Assembly (NCBI GenBank): GCA_025350425.1
Contig: JANXXW010000513.1
Coordinates: forward strand, 1-20,533
Direction: 5' to 3'
DNA: 20,533 nt
From: Rhodospirillales bacterium
GTDB taxonomy: Bacteria > Pseudomonadota > Alphaproteobacteria > Acetobacterales > Acetobacteraceae
Position numbers and translations under genes: made by a program. Positions 7,914 to 15,695 of this stretch are shown piece by piece (within the stretch, counting starts at the first letter, position 1; every line of letters begins with the position of its first letter). The notes beneath the pieces are model-generated. The model had not been told where the DNA came from. It was given only the letters and a program-made list of their open reading frames with translations, and did no database searches.

Positions 7914-9347
7914 ATGCGTAAGCTGCTGCTGGCCAGTGCGGCCGTGCTGGGTGGGACACTGGGAGCGGCGAACGCCCAGGTCGCGCCGGCGCCGACCGTC
8001 GTGCCCACACCCGTTCCTTTCACGCTGACACCGTCGCCGACCGCTGGTCCAGGCACGATTTCGGTTCGCGTAAATGCCCGGATGAACTTCTACATGCAGG
8101 CCGGTTCCGATAGCGGCCGCAACCCCGGCGTCGTCACCGTCACACCAGGCGTCCTGACGCCGACGAACACCAAGCTGCAGAGCTACCAGTTCGGCGAATA
8201 TGCCCGCCTGTTCTTCAACCTCGACGGCATCGCCGGCAACGGTCTGAAGTATGGTGCATTCCTCGAAGTCCGCCAGGATAACGGCGACGCTCCGGGCGGT
8301 GGTATTGCTGGCGGCATCAGCAGCCAGAGCCGCACCCGTGGCGCGATGTATTTCCGCAACGAAGGCGCCTATCTCGGCACCGATCAGCTTGGCTTCGTGC
8401 GGTTCGGTTCGACCTACCAGCCGTCAGTGCTGTTCGCGACCGGCACCTTCGAAAACTTCAACGACGGTGCCTGGGACGGCGACGCTCCCGGCATTTTCAC
8501 TGGTAACACGACTCCGACCTGGCCGTTTCCGGACATCAGCCCGTTCTACGTGCCGGGCGCGATCGTCTATGTTTCGCCGCAATTCTACGGCGTCGACTTC
8601 GCTGCTTCGTTCGCACCGACGTCGGCCGGCTTGAACCTCACTTCTGGCAACTGCGGCTACGCGAACACAGCGGCTTCGCCTGCAGGCGTCAGCGCAAACA
8701 CCGTTGCCGGTGGCGTTACCGGGTGCGATGCAACGTCGTCCACCAGCGTGTATGGCGAGCAGACTCGTCCGCGCAACGAAACGCAGATCTACGCGCGTTA
8801 TCGTGGTGCGTTCGGTCCGGTTGGCATCGCGGTCCAGGGCGGCGGCATCTTCTCGGGTAAGGTCAACGACAACAACCCCGTGCAGAATCCGACCCAGTAC
8901 GATGGCTACTCGCTGGGTGACGGTGGTGCGATCCTGACCTATGGCGGCTTGGCCATCGGCGGTCACATCACGGCAGGTCGTTCGAACGGCCAGTTCAACC
9001 TTGATCCGAAGGGCAGCAAGGACTCGTTCGCTTGGGTTGGCGGTGCCTCCTACGCAATCGGCCCGGTCATCGTCGGCGCCTCTTACTTCGACTACATGAG
9101 CGCCGGCTCCAAGCGGGCAACTTCAGCCGCTTTCGTTGGTAACAGGAACGAGTATGGTATCGCCGCTGGCGGCACTTACAACTTCGCTCCGGGCATGAAT
9201 ATCTTCCTGTCCTACCTCTATGGTCACCGTAAGGAGCTCGGCGTCGACTTGCTGGGCGGCGCGGTCGCTACTTCCGCTAACAACGTCCAGACCCACAACA
9301 ACGTGCAGTCGCAGGGCGTTTCGATCGGCACCCAGTTCCGCTGGTAA
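7914..9347 (+). CDS. Outer-membrane porin
   Basis: A 477-aa beta-barrel porin. The N-terminus MRKLLLASAAVLGG...ANA is a Sec signal peptide with likely cleavage after residue 21 (ANA|QV). A Pro/Thr/Val-rich linker follows, then the barrel starts near ISVRVNARMNFYMQAG. Alternating aromatic and small residues (GLKYGAFLEVRQD, LGFVRFGSTYQPS, TQIYARYRGAFGPVGIAVQGG) and the C-terminal SIGTQFRW, ending in an aromatic residue for BAM recognition, support an outer-membrane barrel. A possible disulfide loop could form between the cysteines in NCGYAN and TGCDAT. The gene stands alone, with a strong Shine-Dalgarno and an intrinsic terminator, so it is probably abundant and monocistronic. Solute specificity cannot be read from the sequence. 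Confidence 0.88.
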   Translation: MRKLLLASAAVLGGTLGAANAQVAPAPTVVPTPVPFTLTPSPTAGPGTISVRVNARMNFYMQAGSDSGRNPGVVTVTPGVLTPTNTKLQSYQFGEYARLFFNLDGIAGNGLKYGAFLEVRQDNGDAPGGGIAGGISSQSRTRGAMYFRNEGAYLGTDQLGFVRFGSTYQPSVLFATGTFENFNDGAWDGDAPGIFTGNTTPTWPFPDISPFYVPGAIVYVSPQFYGVDFAASFAPTSAGLNLTSGNCGYANTAASPAGVSANTVAGGVTGCDATSSTSVYGEQTRPRNETQIYARYRGAFGPVGIAVQGGGIFSGKVNDNNPVQNPTQYDGYSLGDGGAILTYGGLAIGGHITAGRSNGQFNLDPKGSKDSFAWVGGASYAIGPVIVGASYFDYMSAGSKRATSAAFVGNRNEYGIAAGGTYNFAPGMNIFLSYLYGHRKELGVDLLGGAVATSANNVQTHNNVQSQGVSIGTQFRW

Positions 9348-9365
9348 CCGCTTAACGTCAAAGAA

Positions 9366-9395
9366 GGGGCGGTGGGAAACCACCGCCCCTTTTTT
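9366..9395 (+). terminator. Intrinsic terminator after the porin
   Basis: A perfect 10-bp GC-rich stem, GGGGCGGTGG (9366-9375) with CCACCGCCCC (9380-9389), and a GAAA tetraloop, followed by six T residues at 9390-9395. It lies 18 nt after the porin stop and is a textbook Rho-independent terminator. Confidence 0.95.
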
Positions 9396-9441
9396 GTTGT
9401 GGCCCGATCTGTTGATGCCTTGAGCAGCTATTTTTCGCAGC

Positions 9442-9469
9442 TTGGACGACGTGCGTTCCGCGGTATAAG
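9442..9469 (+). promoter_or_regulatory. Sigma70-type promoter for DUF3576-lptE-holA
   Basis: TTGGAC at 9442-9447 and TATAAG at 9464-9469 with a 16-nt spacer. It lies between the porin terminator and the start of the DUF3576 gene at 9515, giving a leader of about 40 nt. It is the best promoter match I found in the window. Confidence 0.6.
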
Positions 9470-9514
9470 TAGGGTGCCGCGCCGATGACGCGCATTTAAT
9501 TTGGGTGAACGACC

Positions 9515-10039
9515 ATGTATTGTCGCGCTGCTGTGTATGCATCCCTCGTCGCGATGATCGCTACGTTGAACGCTTGTGGCGCCTCACGGCCGGTGTCGCA
9601 GAGCGAGTATTTCCAACCAGGATATAACACTGGCGGCGCTGCAGGCCGCGTGGCGGGCGACGGTGGCCTTACCCTGTTTGGGAGTGGCAACAAGGCACCA
9701 GCCGACCAAGGCGCCGGCCTAGGCGTGAACGCGTATCTCTGGCGGGGCGCGCTCGACACCTTGTCGTTCATGCCGCTGGCTTCGGCCGACCCGTTCGGTG
9801 GGGTCATTATTACAGACTGGTATCAACCGCCTACTGCGAGCGGGGAACGCTTCAAGGCGACTGCATACATACTGGGCCGGCAACTCCGGGCGGACGGGGT
9901 TCGTATCTCCATATTCCGTCAGGTGCAGCAAGGTAGCCAATGGGTAGATGCGCCAGTTGCTTCCAGCACGACGGGTGAGATCGAGAACAAGGTGCTCGCA
10001 CGTGCCCGTGAGTTACGCGCGCAATCAGCCTCAAACTGA
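9515..10039 (+). CDS. DUF3576 family lipoprotein
   Basis: A 174-aa protein with a short hydrophobic N-terminus and the lipobox LNAC, predicting lipidation on Cys21. The conserved DUF3576 core is clear: GVNAYLWRGALDTLSF, then MPLASADPFGGVIITDWYQPP, then ERFKATAYILGRQLRADGVR and an ISIFRQVQ strand. Function of the family is unknown; the lipid anchor places it in the cell envelope. Usually this gene is followed by leuS and lptE in Alphaproteobacteria; here lptE follows after 40 nt and leuS is missing. ATG at 9515 is preferred because it supplies the lipobox signal. A link to LPS or envelope assembly is suggested only by its place beside lptE. Confidence 0.88.
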   Translation: MYCRAAVYASLVAMIATLNACGASRPVSQSEYFQPGYNTGGAAGRVAGDGGLTLFGSGNKAPADQGAGLGVNAYLWRGALDTLSFMPLASADPFGGVIITDWYQPPTASGERFKATAYILGRQLRADGVRISIFRQVQQGSQWVDAPVASSTTGEIENKVLARARELRAQSASN

Positions 10040-10079
10040 TATTGCGTCCTTGAAACGCTCCTGCCAACGCGTCGCCGCC

Positions 10080-10598
10080 ATGTCCAGGCAGGCGTTCCTA
10101 ATTGGCTCGATCGTATCGTTGCTTCAAGGCTGTGGCTTTAGCCCGATCTATGCGCCCGATAACGGGCGGGAAGATGGCCCAGCCTCGCGCGGCCTCGCCG
10201 AGATTTCTGTGGCGCTCATTCCTGAGCGTTACGGGCAGCTGCTGCGACAAGCTCTTCAAAGCCGCTTCTATGGCGATGGTACGAGCCGGGCCCGACTGTT
10301 CGAATTGAAGGTAAGGTTCAGTATCAGCAACGATTCGTTGGCGATACAAAGCGATAATACTGCGACGAGGGCACGAATGATCGGCTCGGCGTCTTGGACC
10401 CTAACCGGGTCAGACCCACAGGCTGGCACGGTCGCGAGTGGCATCGCCAATGCCGTTGATGGCTACAACATCTTCGATCAGCAGTATTTCGCTGCCGATC
10501 TCGCCAGCGAGGCGGCTCAGCGACGGGTCGCCGAAGCAGTCGCTGACCGCATTACCCTTCAGCTTGCGGTGTACTTCAAAAAGAACCACGCCGGCTGA
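10080..10598 (+). CDS. lptE: LPS assembly lipoprotein LptE
   Basis: A 172-aa outer-membrane lipoprotein that plugs the LptD barrel and helps insert LPS into the outer leaflet. The signal MSRQAFLIGSIVSLLQGC predicts lipidation on Cys18, and CGFSPIYAP right after it is the typical alphaproteobacterial LptE start. Later stretches also fit: a QLLRQALQSRF helix, strands around LFELKVRFSIS, ARMIGSASWTL, and the ending VADRITLQLAVYF. The frame is open upstream, but ATG at 10080 gives the lipobox and a normal length. The holA start lies 1 nt after its stop, which implies translational coupling. Confidence 0.88.
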   Translation: MSRQAFLIGSIVSLLQGCGFSPIYAPDNGREDGPASRGLAEISVALIPERYGQLLRQALQSRFYGDGTSRARLFELKVRFSISNDSLAIQSDNTATRARMIGSASWTLTGSDPQAGTVASGIANAVDGYNIFDQQYFAADLASEAAQRRVAEAVADRITLQLAVYFKKNHAG

Positions 10599-10599
10599 C

Positions 10600-11631
10600 G
10601 TGAAGCTCGAACCTCGTCGCATCGAAGCATATCTGGCCGACCCCGGACTGTCCCGCGCGGCACTTGTCTACGGTGAGGATAGCGGTTTGGTGCGAGCGCG
10701 CGTGCGCCGACTGATCGTGGCAGTCGCGGGAAGTATCGACGATCCGTTCCGTGTGACATCGCTTTCGCGGGACATGCTGTCTTTGCTGAGAACGGAGTTG
10801 ACCGCGCAGTCGATGACGGGTGGTAGGCGGGTGGTCCACGTCTCTGACGTGACGGACGCCGCAAGTGCCGTGGTCCAGCGCGCGCTGTCACAGCCCACGG
10901 ATGGATATCTCATCGTGGAAGCAGCTGGGCTTGCTGCGAAATCCAAACTGCGTGTTCTGTTTGAGACGGAGCCAGATGTCGCCAGTATTGTCTGCTACCA
11001 GATCGAACGTGGCGACGCCCGAGCGCTGTTCATCAAGGCTTTGCAGGAACAGGGTGTGACGATCGAGGCCGACGCCTTATCGTGGGCCGAGCAGCGCCTC
11101 AGTCAGGACAGCGCCCGCGTCCGGGCCGATGCCGCACTGCTAGCTCTGTTCGTTCATCCCGCGCAAACGGCACTACTTGCCGATGTCGTGCTCTGCCTGG
11201 GCGAAACTGCCAGCATCACTGTCGAAGACCTCGTCCACGCAGCAATCATCGGCGACCTACCACAAACGGATCGCGCACTCGATGCCGCACTCCAGGAGGG
11301 TGCAACCCCGGTGGGGATACTCACTGTTGCACTTGGGCATGTAACACGGCTCCATCGATGCGCGATTTTGGTGCGCTCAGGAATGTCACCGGCGGATGCT
11401 ATGCGTGGTCTGCGTCCGCCAGTATTCTACCGGCGGCAGGACGCGTTCATGCTGTCGCTATCACGCTGGTCGGTGGAGCGGCTTGCGAATGCTGCGGCGA
11501 TTCTGGGAGCGGCCGAATTCGCATGCAAGCAAACTGGGGGGCCAGCTGAGCTTCTGGTTCGCGACGTCATGACCCGATTGGCCCTTCATGCCGCACGAAG
11601 CTTATCGCGTTCTAGCCGTTCAGCAGGCTGA
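10600..11631 (+). CDS. holA: DNA polymerase III delta subunit
   Basis: A 343-aa clamp-loader subunit that opens the beta sliding clamp during replication. The N-terminal part (EAYLADPGLSRAALVYGEDSGLVRARVRRL) and RVVHVSDVTD, YLIVEAAGL, SKLRVLFE, the following ...VCYQIERGDARALFIKALQEQGVTI and the helical collar region match HolA of Alphaproteobacteria. The start is GTG at 10600, one base after the lptE stop, with no separate clear Shine-Dalgarno. The 3' end overlaps that of parB by 20 nt on the opposite strand, with no terminator between them. Confidence 0.9.
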   Translation: MKLEPRRIEAYLADPGLSRAALVYGEDSGLVRARVRRLIVAVAGSIDDPFRVTSLSRDMLSLLRTELTAQSMTGGRRVVHVSDVTDAASAVVQRALSQPTDGYLIVEAAGLAAKSKLRVLFETEPDVASIVCYQIERGDARALFIKALQEQGVTIEADALSWAEQRLSQDSARVRADAALLALFVHPAQTALLADVVLCLGETASITVEDLVHAAIIGDLPQTDRALDAALQEGATPVGILTVALGHVTRLHRCAILVRSGMSPADAMRGLRPPVFYRRQDAFMLSLSRWSVERLANAAAILGAAEFACKQTGGPAELLVRDVMTRLALHAARSLSRSSRSAG

Positions 11632-12460
11632 CAATACCGTCAAGCTGCTCGAGCGTGGCATAGTGCAGCTTTACGGTCCCGTTTGTCCCATTGAAGACAA
11701 TCTCGATCCGTAATCCAAGTCGTTGCGATAGCTCCTTTTCGAGTGCCATCGTTGCCGGATCTATGATCTTGGTTGGAGGATTGATTGGAAGCTTTCGGTC
11801 CGCGACCAGAGCCTCGGTTTGCCGGACGTTCAGCCCTCGGCCGATAACTGCGGCTGCTCCGGCTTCAGGGTCGTGGTGGGTGAGCAACGCGCGGGCGTGG
11901 CCGGCGGAAAGCAAGCCGCTCACAACTTTCGATCGCACACCGGCAGGCAGGTTCAGCAGGCGCAACGTATTCGCCACGTGGCTTCGCGATTTACCAACCG
12001 CCACACCCAGTTGATCCTGGGTCATCGCAAACTCCTCCATCAATCGGCGGAAACCCTCGGCCTCCTCGATCGCATTCAGGTCCTGGCGTTGTAGATTTTC
12101 CACCAGGGCGGCGGCCATGGCGTCGGCGTCGCTCATCTCACGAATTAGGATCGGAACCTGATGCAAGCCGGCGGCCTGGGCCGCCCGCCAACGGCGTTCG
12201 CCAGCAATGAGTTGAAAGCGTCCCGGTGTTGCAGGGTGCGGCCTGGCGAGCAACGGCTGGAGAATTCCACTGGTGCGGATTGAGTCTGTGAGTTCCCGCA
12301 GGGCGGCGGGATCGATGGTGGTTCTTGGCTGAAACGGATTGGGCTCAAGAAGATCGATCGCCAAGTCCCGCGAGCCCGCACCAGCCGTCTCGCGTCTTTG
12401 ATCTCCCATAAGCGCGGCCAAGCCTCGGCCAAGCCTCGGGCCGCGATCGGACATGTTCAT
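11612..12460 (-). CDS. parB: Chromosome partitioning protein ParB
   Basis: A 282-aa CTP-dependent DNA clamp that loads at parS and spreads, working with ParA to segregate origins. The N-terminal LGRGLAALMGD (about residues 10-20) is the conserved ParA-contact motif. The CTP-binding part has GERRWRA (about 87-93) and ENLQRQDLN (about 121-129). The parS-binding helix-turn-helix is at about 146-172 (MTQDQLGVAVGKSRSHVANT), and a C-terminal dimerisation domain ends in LDGIVSLLNG. The ATG at 12458-12460 overlaps the parA stop in an ATGA arrangement. A cognate parS is present about 1.3 kb away in rsmG. Confidence 0.95.
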   Translation of the reverse strand: MNMSDRGPRLGRGLAALMGDQRRETAGAGSRDLAIDLLEPNPFQPRTTIDPAALRELTDSIRTSGILQPLLARPHPATPGRFQLIAGERRWRAAQAAGLHQVPILIREMSDADAMAAALVENLQRQDLNAIEEAEGFRRLMEEFAMTQDQLGVAVGKSRSHVANTLRLLNLPAGVRSKVVSGLLSAGHARALLTHHDPEAGAAAVIGRGLNVRQTEALVADRKLPINPPTKIIDPATMALEKELSQRLGLRIEIVFNGTNGTVKLHYATLEQLDGIVSLLNG

Positions 12461-13251
12461 GCGGATGCCTTGAGGTTGCGACGACGCCTGGTCATGAATT
12501 CCTGAGCAAGTTTGACGTAGGCCTGAGCCCCGGGCGAGCGATAATCATAGAGCAAGACCGGTTTGCCGTGACTGGGCGCCTCAGACACACGTACGTTTCT
12601 GGGAATCACAGTGTCATAGACGAGGTCTCTGAAGAACGATCTGGCATCAGCGGCCACGAGTTCGGATAGATTGTTCCGGCGATCAAACATTGTCAGAACA
12701 ATGCCGTTCAAAGTCAGTCCGGTATTCAGGCTGGCCCTTACCCGGTCGATGGTTCGCAGCAACTGGCTCATGCCCTCCAGGGCAAAGAACTCGCATTGTA
12801 ACGGGGCCAACACCTCATCGCACGCGACCAAGCTATTCAACGTGAGCAGCCCAAGGCTTGGTGGGCAATCTAGTAGAATGATGTCGTGCTTGTTCAGGAA
12901 GCCCCATCGTTCGAGGCCTTCCGAAAGGCGGTATTCGCGCCGGCTTTCGTTGACCAACTCGATCTCAGCCCCAGCTAATTCGCTGTCGGCGGGCAAGATT
13001 GTAAGGTTGGGGACGAGGGTCTCGCGGGATGCTGGCTCTGTACCTTGCGGGAGAAGTAAGGAGTAGGTGCCGTGGGTGCGCTGGCCATAGTCGATGCCCA
13101 GACTTGTCGATGCATTACCTTGCGGATCGACGTCCACGATCATGACGCGGCGCCCGGATGCCGCCAGAGCTGTTCCAAGATTTACCGTCGTGGTGGTCTT
13201 GCCAACGCCACCCTTCTGGTTGACGACCGCAATAACCAGCGATGTTTTCAT
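12457..13251 (-). CDS. parA: Chromosome partitioning ATPase ParA
   Basis: A 264-aa deviant-Walker ATPase that forms a nucleoid-bound gradient to move ParB-parS complexes. The deviant Walker A motif KGGVGKTT lies at about residues 13-20, the Walker A' strand VMIVDVDPQGNAS at about 37-48, and the Walker B strand IILLDCPPSLG at about 124-134. Length and motifs are those of chromosomal (Soj-type) ParA without an N-terminal HTH, not the larger plasmid P1-type. ATG at 13249-13251 overlaps the rsmG stop by 4 nt, and its stop overlaps the parB start by 4 nt, so the three genes are probably translationally coupled. Confidence 0.96.
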   Translation of the reverse strand: MKTSLVIAVVNQKGGVGKTTTTVNLGTALAASGRRVMIVDVDPQGNASTSLGIDYGQRTHGTYSLLLPQGTEPASRETLVPNLTILPADSELAGAEIELVNESRREYRLSEGLERWGFLNKHDIILLDCPPSLGLLTLNSLVACDEVLAPLQCEFFALEGMSQLLRTIDRVRASLNTGLTLNGIVLTMFDRRNNLSELVAADARSFFRDLVYDTVIPRNVRVSEAPSHGKPVLLYDYRSPGAQAYVKLAQEFMTRRRRNLKASA

Positions 13252-13844
13252 GAGGATCGGTCCTTTACCAAACTGATCTCCAAAACACCGGCCTCAGGGT
13301 GTTGCAAAGCCGAAAAACAGTGAAACTCAGCGGCTGTGGCAAGCTCATTCTCCAGGTTTCCGCTCTTTAGGAGCAGGTATCGAGACCCCGGTCCAAGCAG
13401 ATGCCGCGATATAGAAAGCAGTTGTGATAATGGCGCGAAGGCTCGGGCGGTGATCAGGCTGAAGGTAGCCAGACTGAACTCCTCCACTCTGCCGACATGG
13501 ACCTTTGCGGGCGCGTTGGTCAGCCGGATCGCTTCCCGTAGGAAGCTTGCCTTGCGATGGTCGGCTTCGATCAGGGTGTAGGGGATGCCGCTTGCGATCG
13601 ACAATATGAGGCCAGGAAACCCTGCGCCTGAGCCAAGGTCCACCCCGTGCTCCGAGTCCGCAAGGTAGGGCATCAGCTTTAGGCTGTCATCGATATGTCT
13701 GGCCCATAATTGTGCCAGGGTGGATGGCGCGACCAGGTTAATGGTTTTGTTCCACTCGGTTAGAAGCTTCGCGAATGCTGTCAAACGTTCCAGTGTTTCA
13801 CGTGAAACACTGGAACTGCCGCTAACCTGTGTCACGTCCGGCAT
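13248..13844 (-). CDS. rsmG: 16S rRNA (guanine527-N7)-methyltransferase RsmG
   Basis: A 198-aa SAM-dependent methyltransferase that makes m7G527 in 16S rRNA. The SAM-binding motif DLGSGAGFPG is at about residues 69-78; TEWNKTINLVAP at about 29-40, HIDDSL at about 50-55 and ITARAFAPL later are also typical. The N-terminal SVSRETLE is encoded by the parS palindrome, a constraint on codons 10-20. The ATG at 13842-13844 lies inside the mnmG end, with an overlap of 13 nt, and the stop overlaps parA by 4 nt. Confidence 0.94.
   Translation of the reverse strand: MPDVTQVSGSSSVSRETLERLTAFAKLLTEWNKTINLVAPSTLAQLWARHIDDSLKLMPYLADSEHGVDLGSGAGFPGLILSIASGIPYTLIEADHRKASFLREAIRLTNAPAKVHVGRVEEFSLATFSLITARAFAPLSQLLSISRHLLGPGSRYLLLKSGNLENELATAAEFHCFSALQHPEAGVLEISLVKDRSS
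13787..13816. promoter_or_regulatory. parS: parS centromere site in a 30-bp palindrome
   Basis: The core TGTTTCACGTGAAACA at 13794-13809 matches the universal chromosomal parS consensus. The symmetry runs further: 15 bases (GTTCCAGTGTTTCAC, 13787-13801) are followed at once by their exact reverse complement (13802-13816). The site lies in codons 10-20 of rsmG and is the loading site expected for the ParB encoded in the same block. No second full parS was seen in the window. Its presence suggests an origin-proximal location. Confidence 0.97.
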
Positions 13845-15691
13845 GCCACCACACGGCTCAAAGCTGCGATGGCTGCTGGCGTCATGCCTTCCAAGCGGGA
13901 AGCGGCACCGATCGATTCTGGTCGCTTCTCGCTCAGTATACGACGTGTAAGGCCAGAAAACGCCACAGGTGGCTGGTCCAGTAAGGTTGACGGAATCAGT
14001 GTCTCTTGCTCACGCCTGACGGCCTGCAATTCTGCCGACTGCCGGGCAGAGGCGCGGTGATATACGGCATCATTGATCAATGCCCGACACACTGACGCAT
14101 TCGCGTCGATCATAGACAATGCGATATCGAGAGCCTTTGCAGCGGCAAGATTTCCCGAGAGAACCTCGAACAGGGACCGACCCTTGCCGTCATCGCGGAT
14201 CACTACACCAAGCTTGCTCCATCCAGCAGTTGAATGGACGAGGCTCTCCGCACGGGAGCGGGCGGCCGCAAGCATTGATGCATCAGACCGTGCGCGTCTG
14301 AGCCTCTCAGACGATATGACGCCAAGGCTGTGGCCGAGTTCACTAAGCCGGGAGGGTGCATTATCCGCCCGCAGGCTCAGCCGGAACTCAGCCCGAGAGG
14401 TGAACATCCGGTATGGTTCCGTCACGCCCAGCGTCGTGAGATCATCGACCATCACGCCGATATACGCCGTAGCGCGACTGATCGGGATGGGCGCGCCACC
14501 TCCCGCCGAACGGGCCGCATTGATCCCCGCCAGCACCCCCTGGGCAGCGGCTTCCTCGTATCCGGTGGTGCCGTTTATTTGGCCTGCGAGGAACAAGCCT
14601 CGTATTCGCTTCACCTCGAGTGTCGGGCCGAGCGCGCGGGGGTCGATGTAATCATATTCGACGGCATATCCGGCTTGGCATATTTCCGCCCGCTCCAAGC
14701 CACGAATTGTTTGCACCATTCGAAGCTGAACATCTGCCGGGAGACTGGTGGAAATACCATTCGGATACACCCAGTCGCTGTCGAGACCCTCTGGCTCCAA
14801 GAAGATTTGGTGAGACATACGTTCAGAAAAGCGCGTCACCTTGTCTTCGATTGAAGGACAATACCGTGGGCCGACCGCGGTAATCCGCCCGTTACGGATC
14901 GCGGACAGGTGGATCGAGTCGTTAATCACGGCGTGTGTGGCGGCGTTCGTGGCTGTTACCCGGCAGCCAATCTGCGGATGGGTGATGCGATCAGTCAGCA
15001 CGCTCATGGGCTCGGGGAGCTCGTCGCCCCAATCCACTTCAAGCCCATCCCAGTCGATGCTTGCCCGGCGAAGACGGGGCGGCGTGCCAGTCTTCAGCCG
15101 GCCGACCGGTAGGCCCAATGCGGCAAGCCGGGATCCCAACGCCGTCGACGCTTTTTCCCCAAGCCTGCCCCCGGAGCGAGAATCATTGCCGGTATGCAAA
15201 AACCCGTTGAGAAACGTGCCAGCGGTCAGGACGACTGCGCCTGCCAGGATCTTGATGCCGTCACCGCAAACCACTCCTGTAATCCGGCCCGTGGTATCGA
15301 GCACAAAGTCCTCGACGGAAGCTTCCACGATCGAGATGCCGGCCTGCGCATCAAGTAACTCTCGGATCGCCGCTCGGTAAGCTTCACGATCCATCTGTGC
15401 CCGAGGGCCGTGCACGGCTGGGCCCTTGCGACGGTTCAGAACCTTGAAGTGGATACCGGCGCGGTCGGCCGCTCGGCCCATCAATCCATCGAGGGCGTCG
15501 ATCTCGCGAACGAGATGGCCTTTGCCGATCCCCCCGATCGCCGGATTGCATGACAACGTGCCGATGGTGTCGATCCGGTGCGTGACCATCGTCACTCTGG
15601 CGCCGCATCGCGCCGCCGCCGCTGCCGCCTCGCATCCGGCATGGCCGCCACCGATCACGATGACATCGGTCGGGAACGCGGTGCTTGGCAT
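13832..15691 (-). CDS. mnmG: tRNA uridine-5-carboxymethylaminomethyl modification enzyme MnmG
   Basis: A 619-aa FAD-dependent enzyme that, together with MnmE, installs the (carboxymethyl)aminomethyl group on U34 of certain tRNAs. The FAD-binding start DVIVIGGGHAGCEAA is at about residues 9-23. Other family marks are CNPAIGGIGKGHLVREIDALDG, read in parts as CNPAIGG and GHLVREIDALDG; also KVLNRRKGPAVHGPRAQ, LTAGTFLNG, GRLKTGTPPR, and GLFLAGQINGTTGYEEAAAQG, read as LFLAGQINGTTGYEEAA. The frame is open to 15727, but ATG at 15691 gives the usual N-terminus and lies 4 nt after the mnmE stop. The 3' end overlaps rsmG by 13 nt. Confidence 0.95.
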   Translation of the reverse strand: MPSTAFPTDVIVIGGGHAGCEAAAAAARCGARVTMVTHRIDTIGTLSCNPAIGGIGKGHLVREIDALDGLMGRAADRAGIHFKVLNRRKGPAVHGPRAQMDREAYRAAIRELLDAQAGISIVEASVEDFVLDTTGRITGVVCGDGIKILAGAVVLTAGTFLNGFLHTGNDSRSGGRLGEKASTALGSRLAALGLPVGRLKTGTPPRLRRASIDWDGLEVDWGDELPEPMSVLTDRITHPQIGCRVTATNAATHAVINDSIHLSAIRNGRITAVGPRYCPSIEDKVTRFSERMSHQIFLEPEGLDSDWVYPNGISTSLPADVQLRMVQTIRGLERAEICQAGYAVEYDYIDPRALGPTLEVKRIRGLFLAGQINGTTGYEEAAAQGVLAGINAARSAGGGAPIPISRATAYIGVMVDDLTTLGVTEPYRMFTSRAEFRLSLRADNAPSRLSELGHSLGVISSERLRRARSDASMLAAARSRAESLVHSTAGWSKLGVVIRDDGKGRSLFEVLSGNLAAAKALDIALSMIDANASVCRALINDAVYHRASARQSAELQAVRREQETLIPSTLLDQPPVAFSGLTRRILSEKRPESIGAASRLEGMTPAAIAALSRVVACRT

Positions 15692-15695
15692 GAGA

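Noticed and set aside
10040..10079. The reverse strand of the gap before lptE reads ATRWQERFKDAI, which recalls a leuS N-terminal RWQ motif
   Set aside because: It is only about 12 codons, lies on the wrong strand for the expected gene order, and has no further match.
12417..12438. Two tandem copies of an 11-bp unit (GGCCAAGCCTC) in the parB 5' region
   Set aside because: They encode the conserved LGRGLAA motif, and 11 bp is out of frame as an expandable unit; the likeness follows from the repeated Leu-Gly/Arg-Gly codons.
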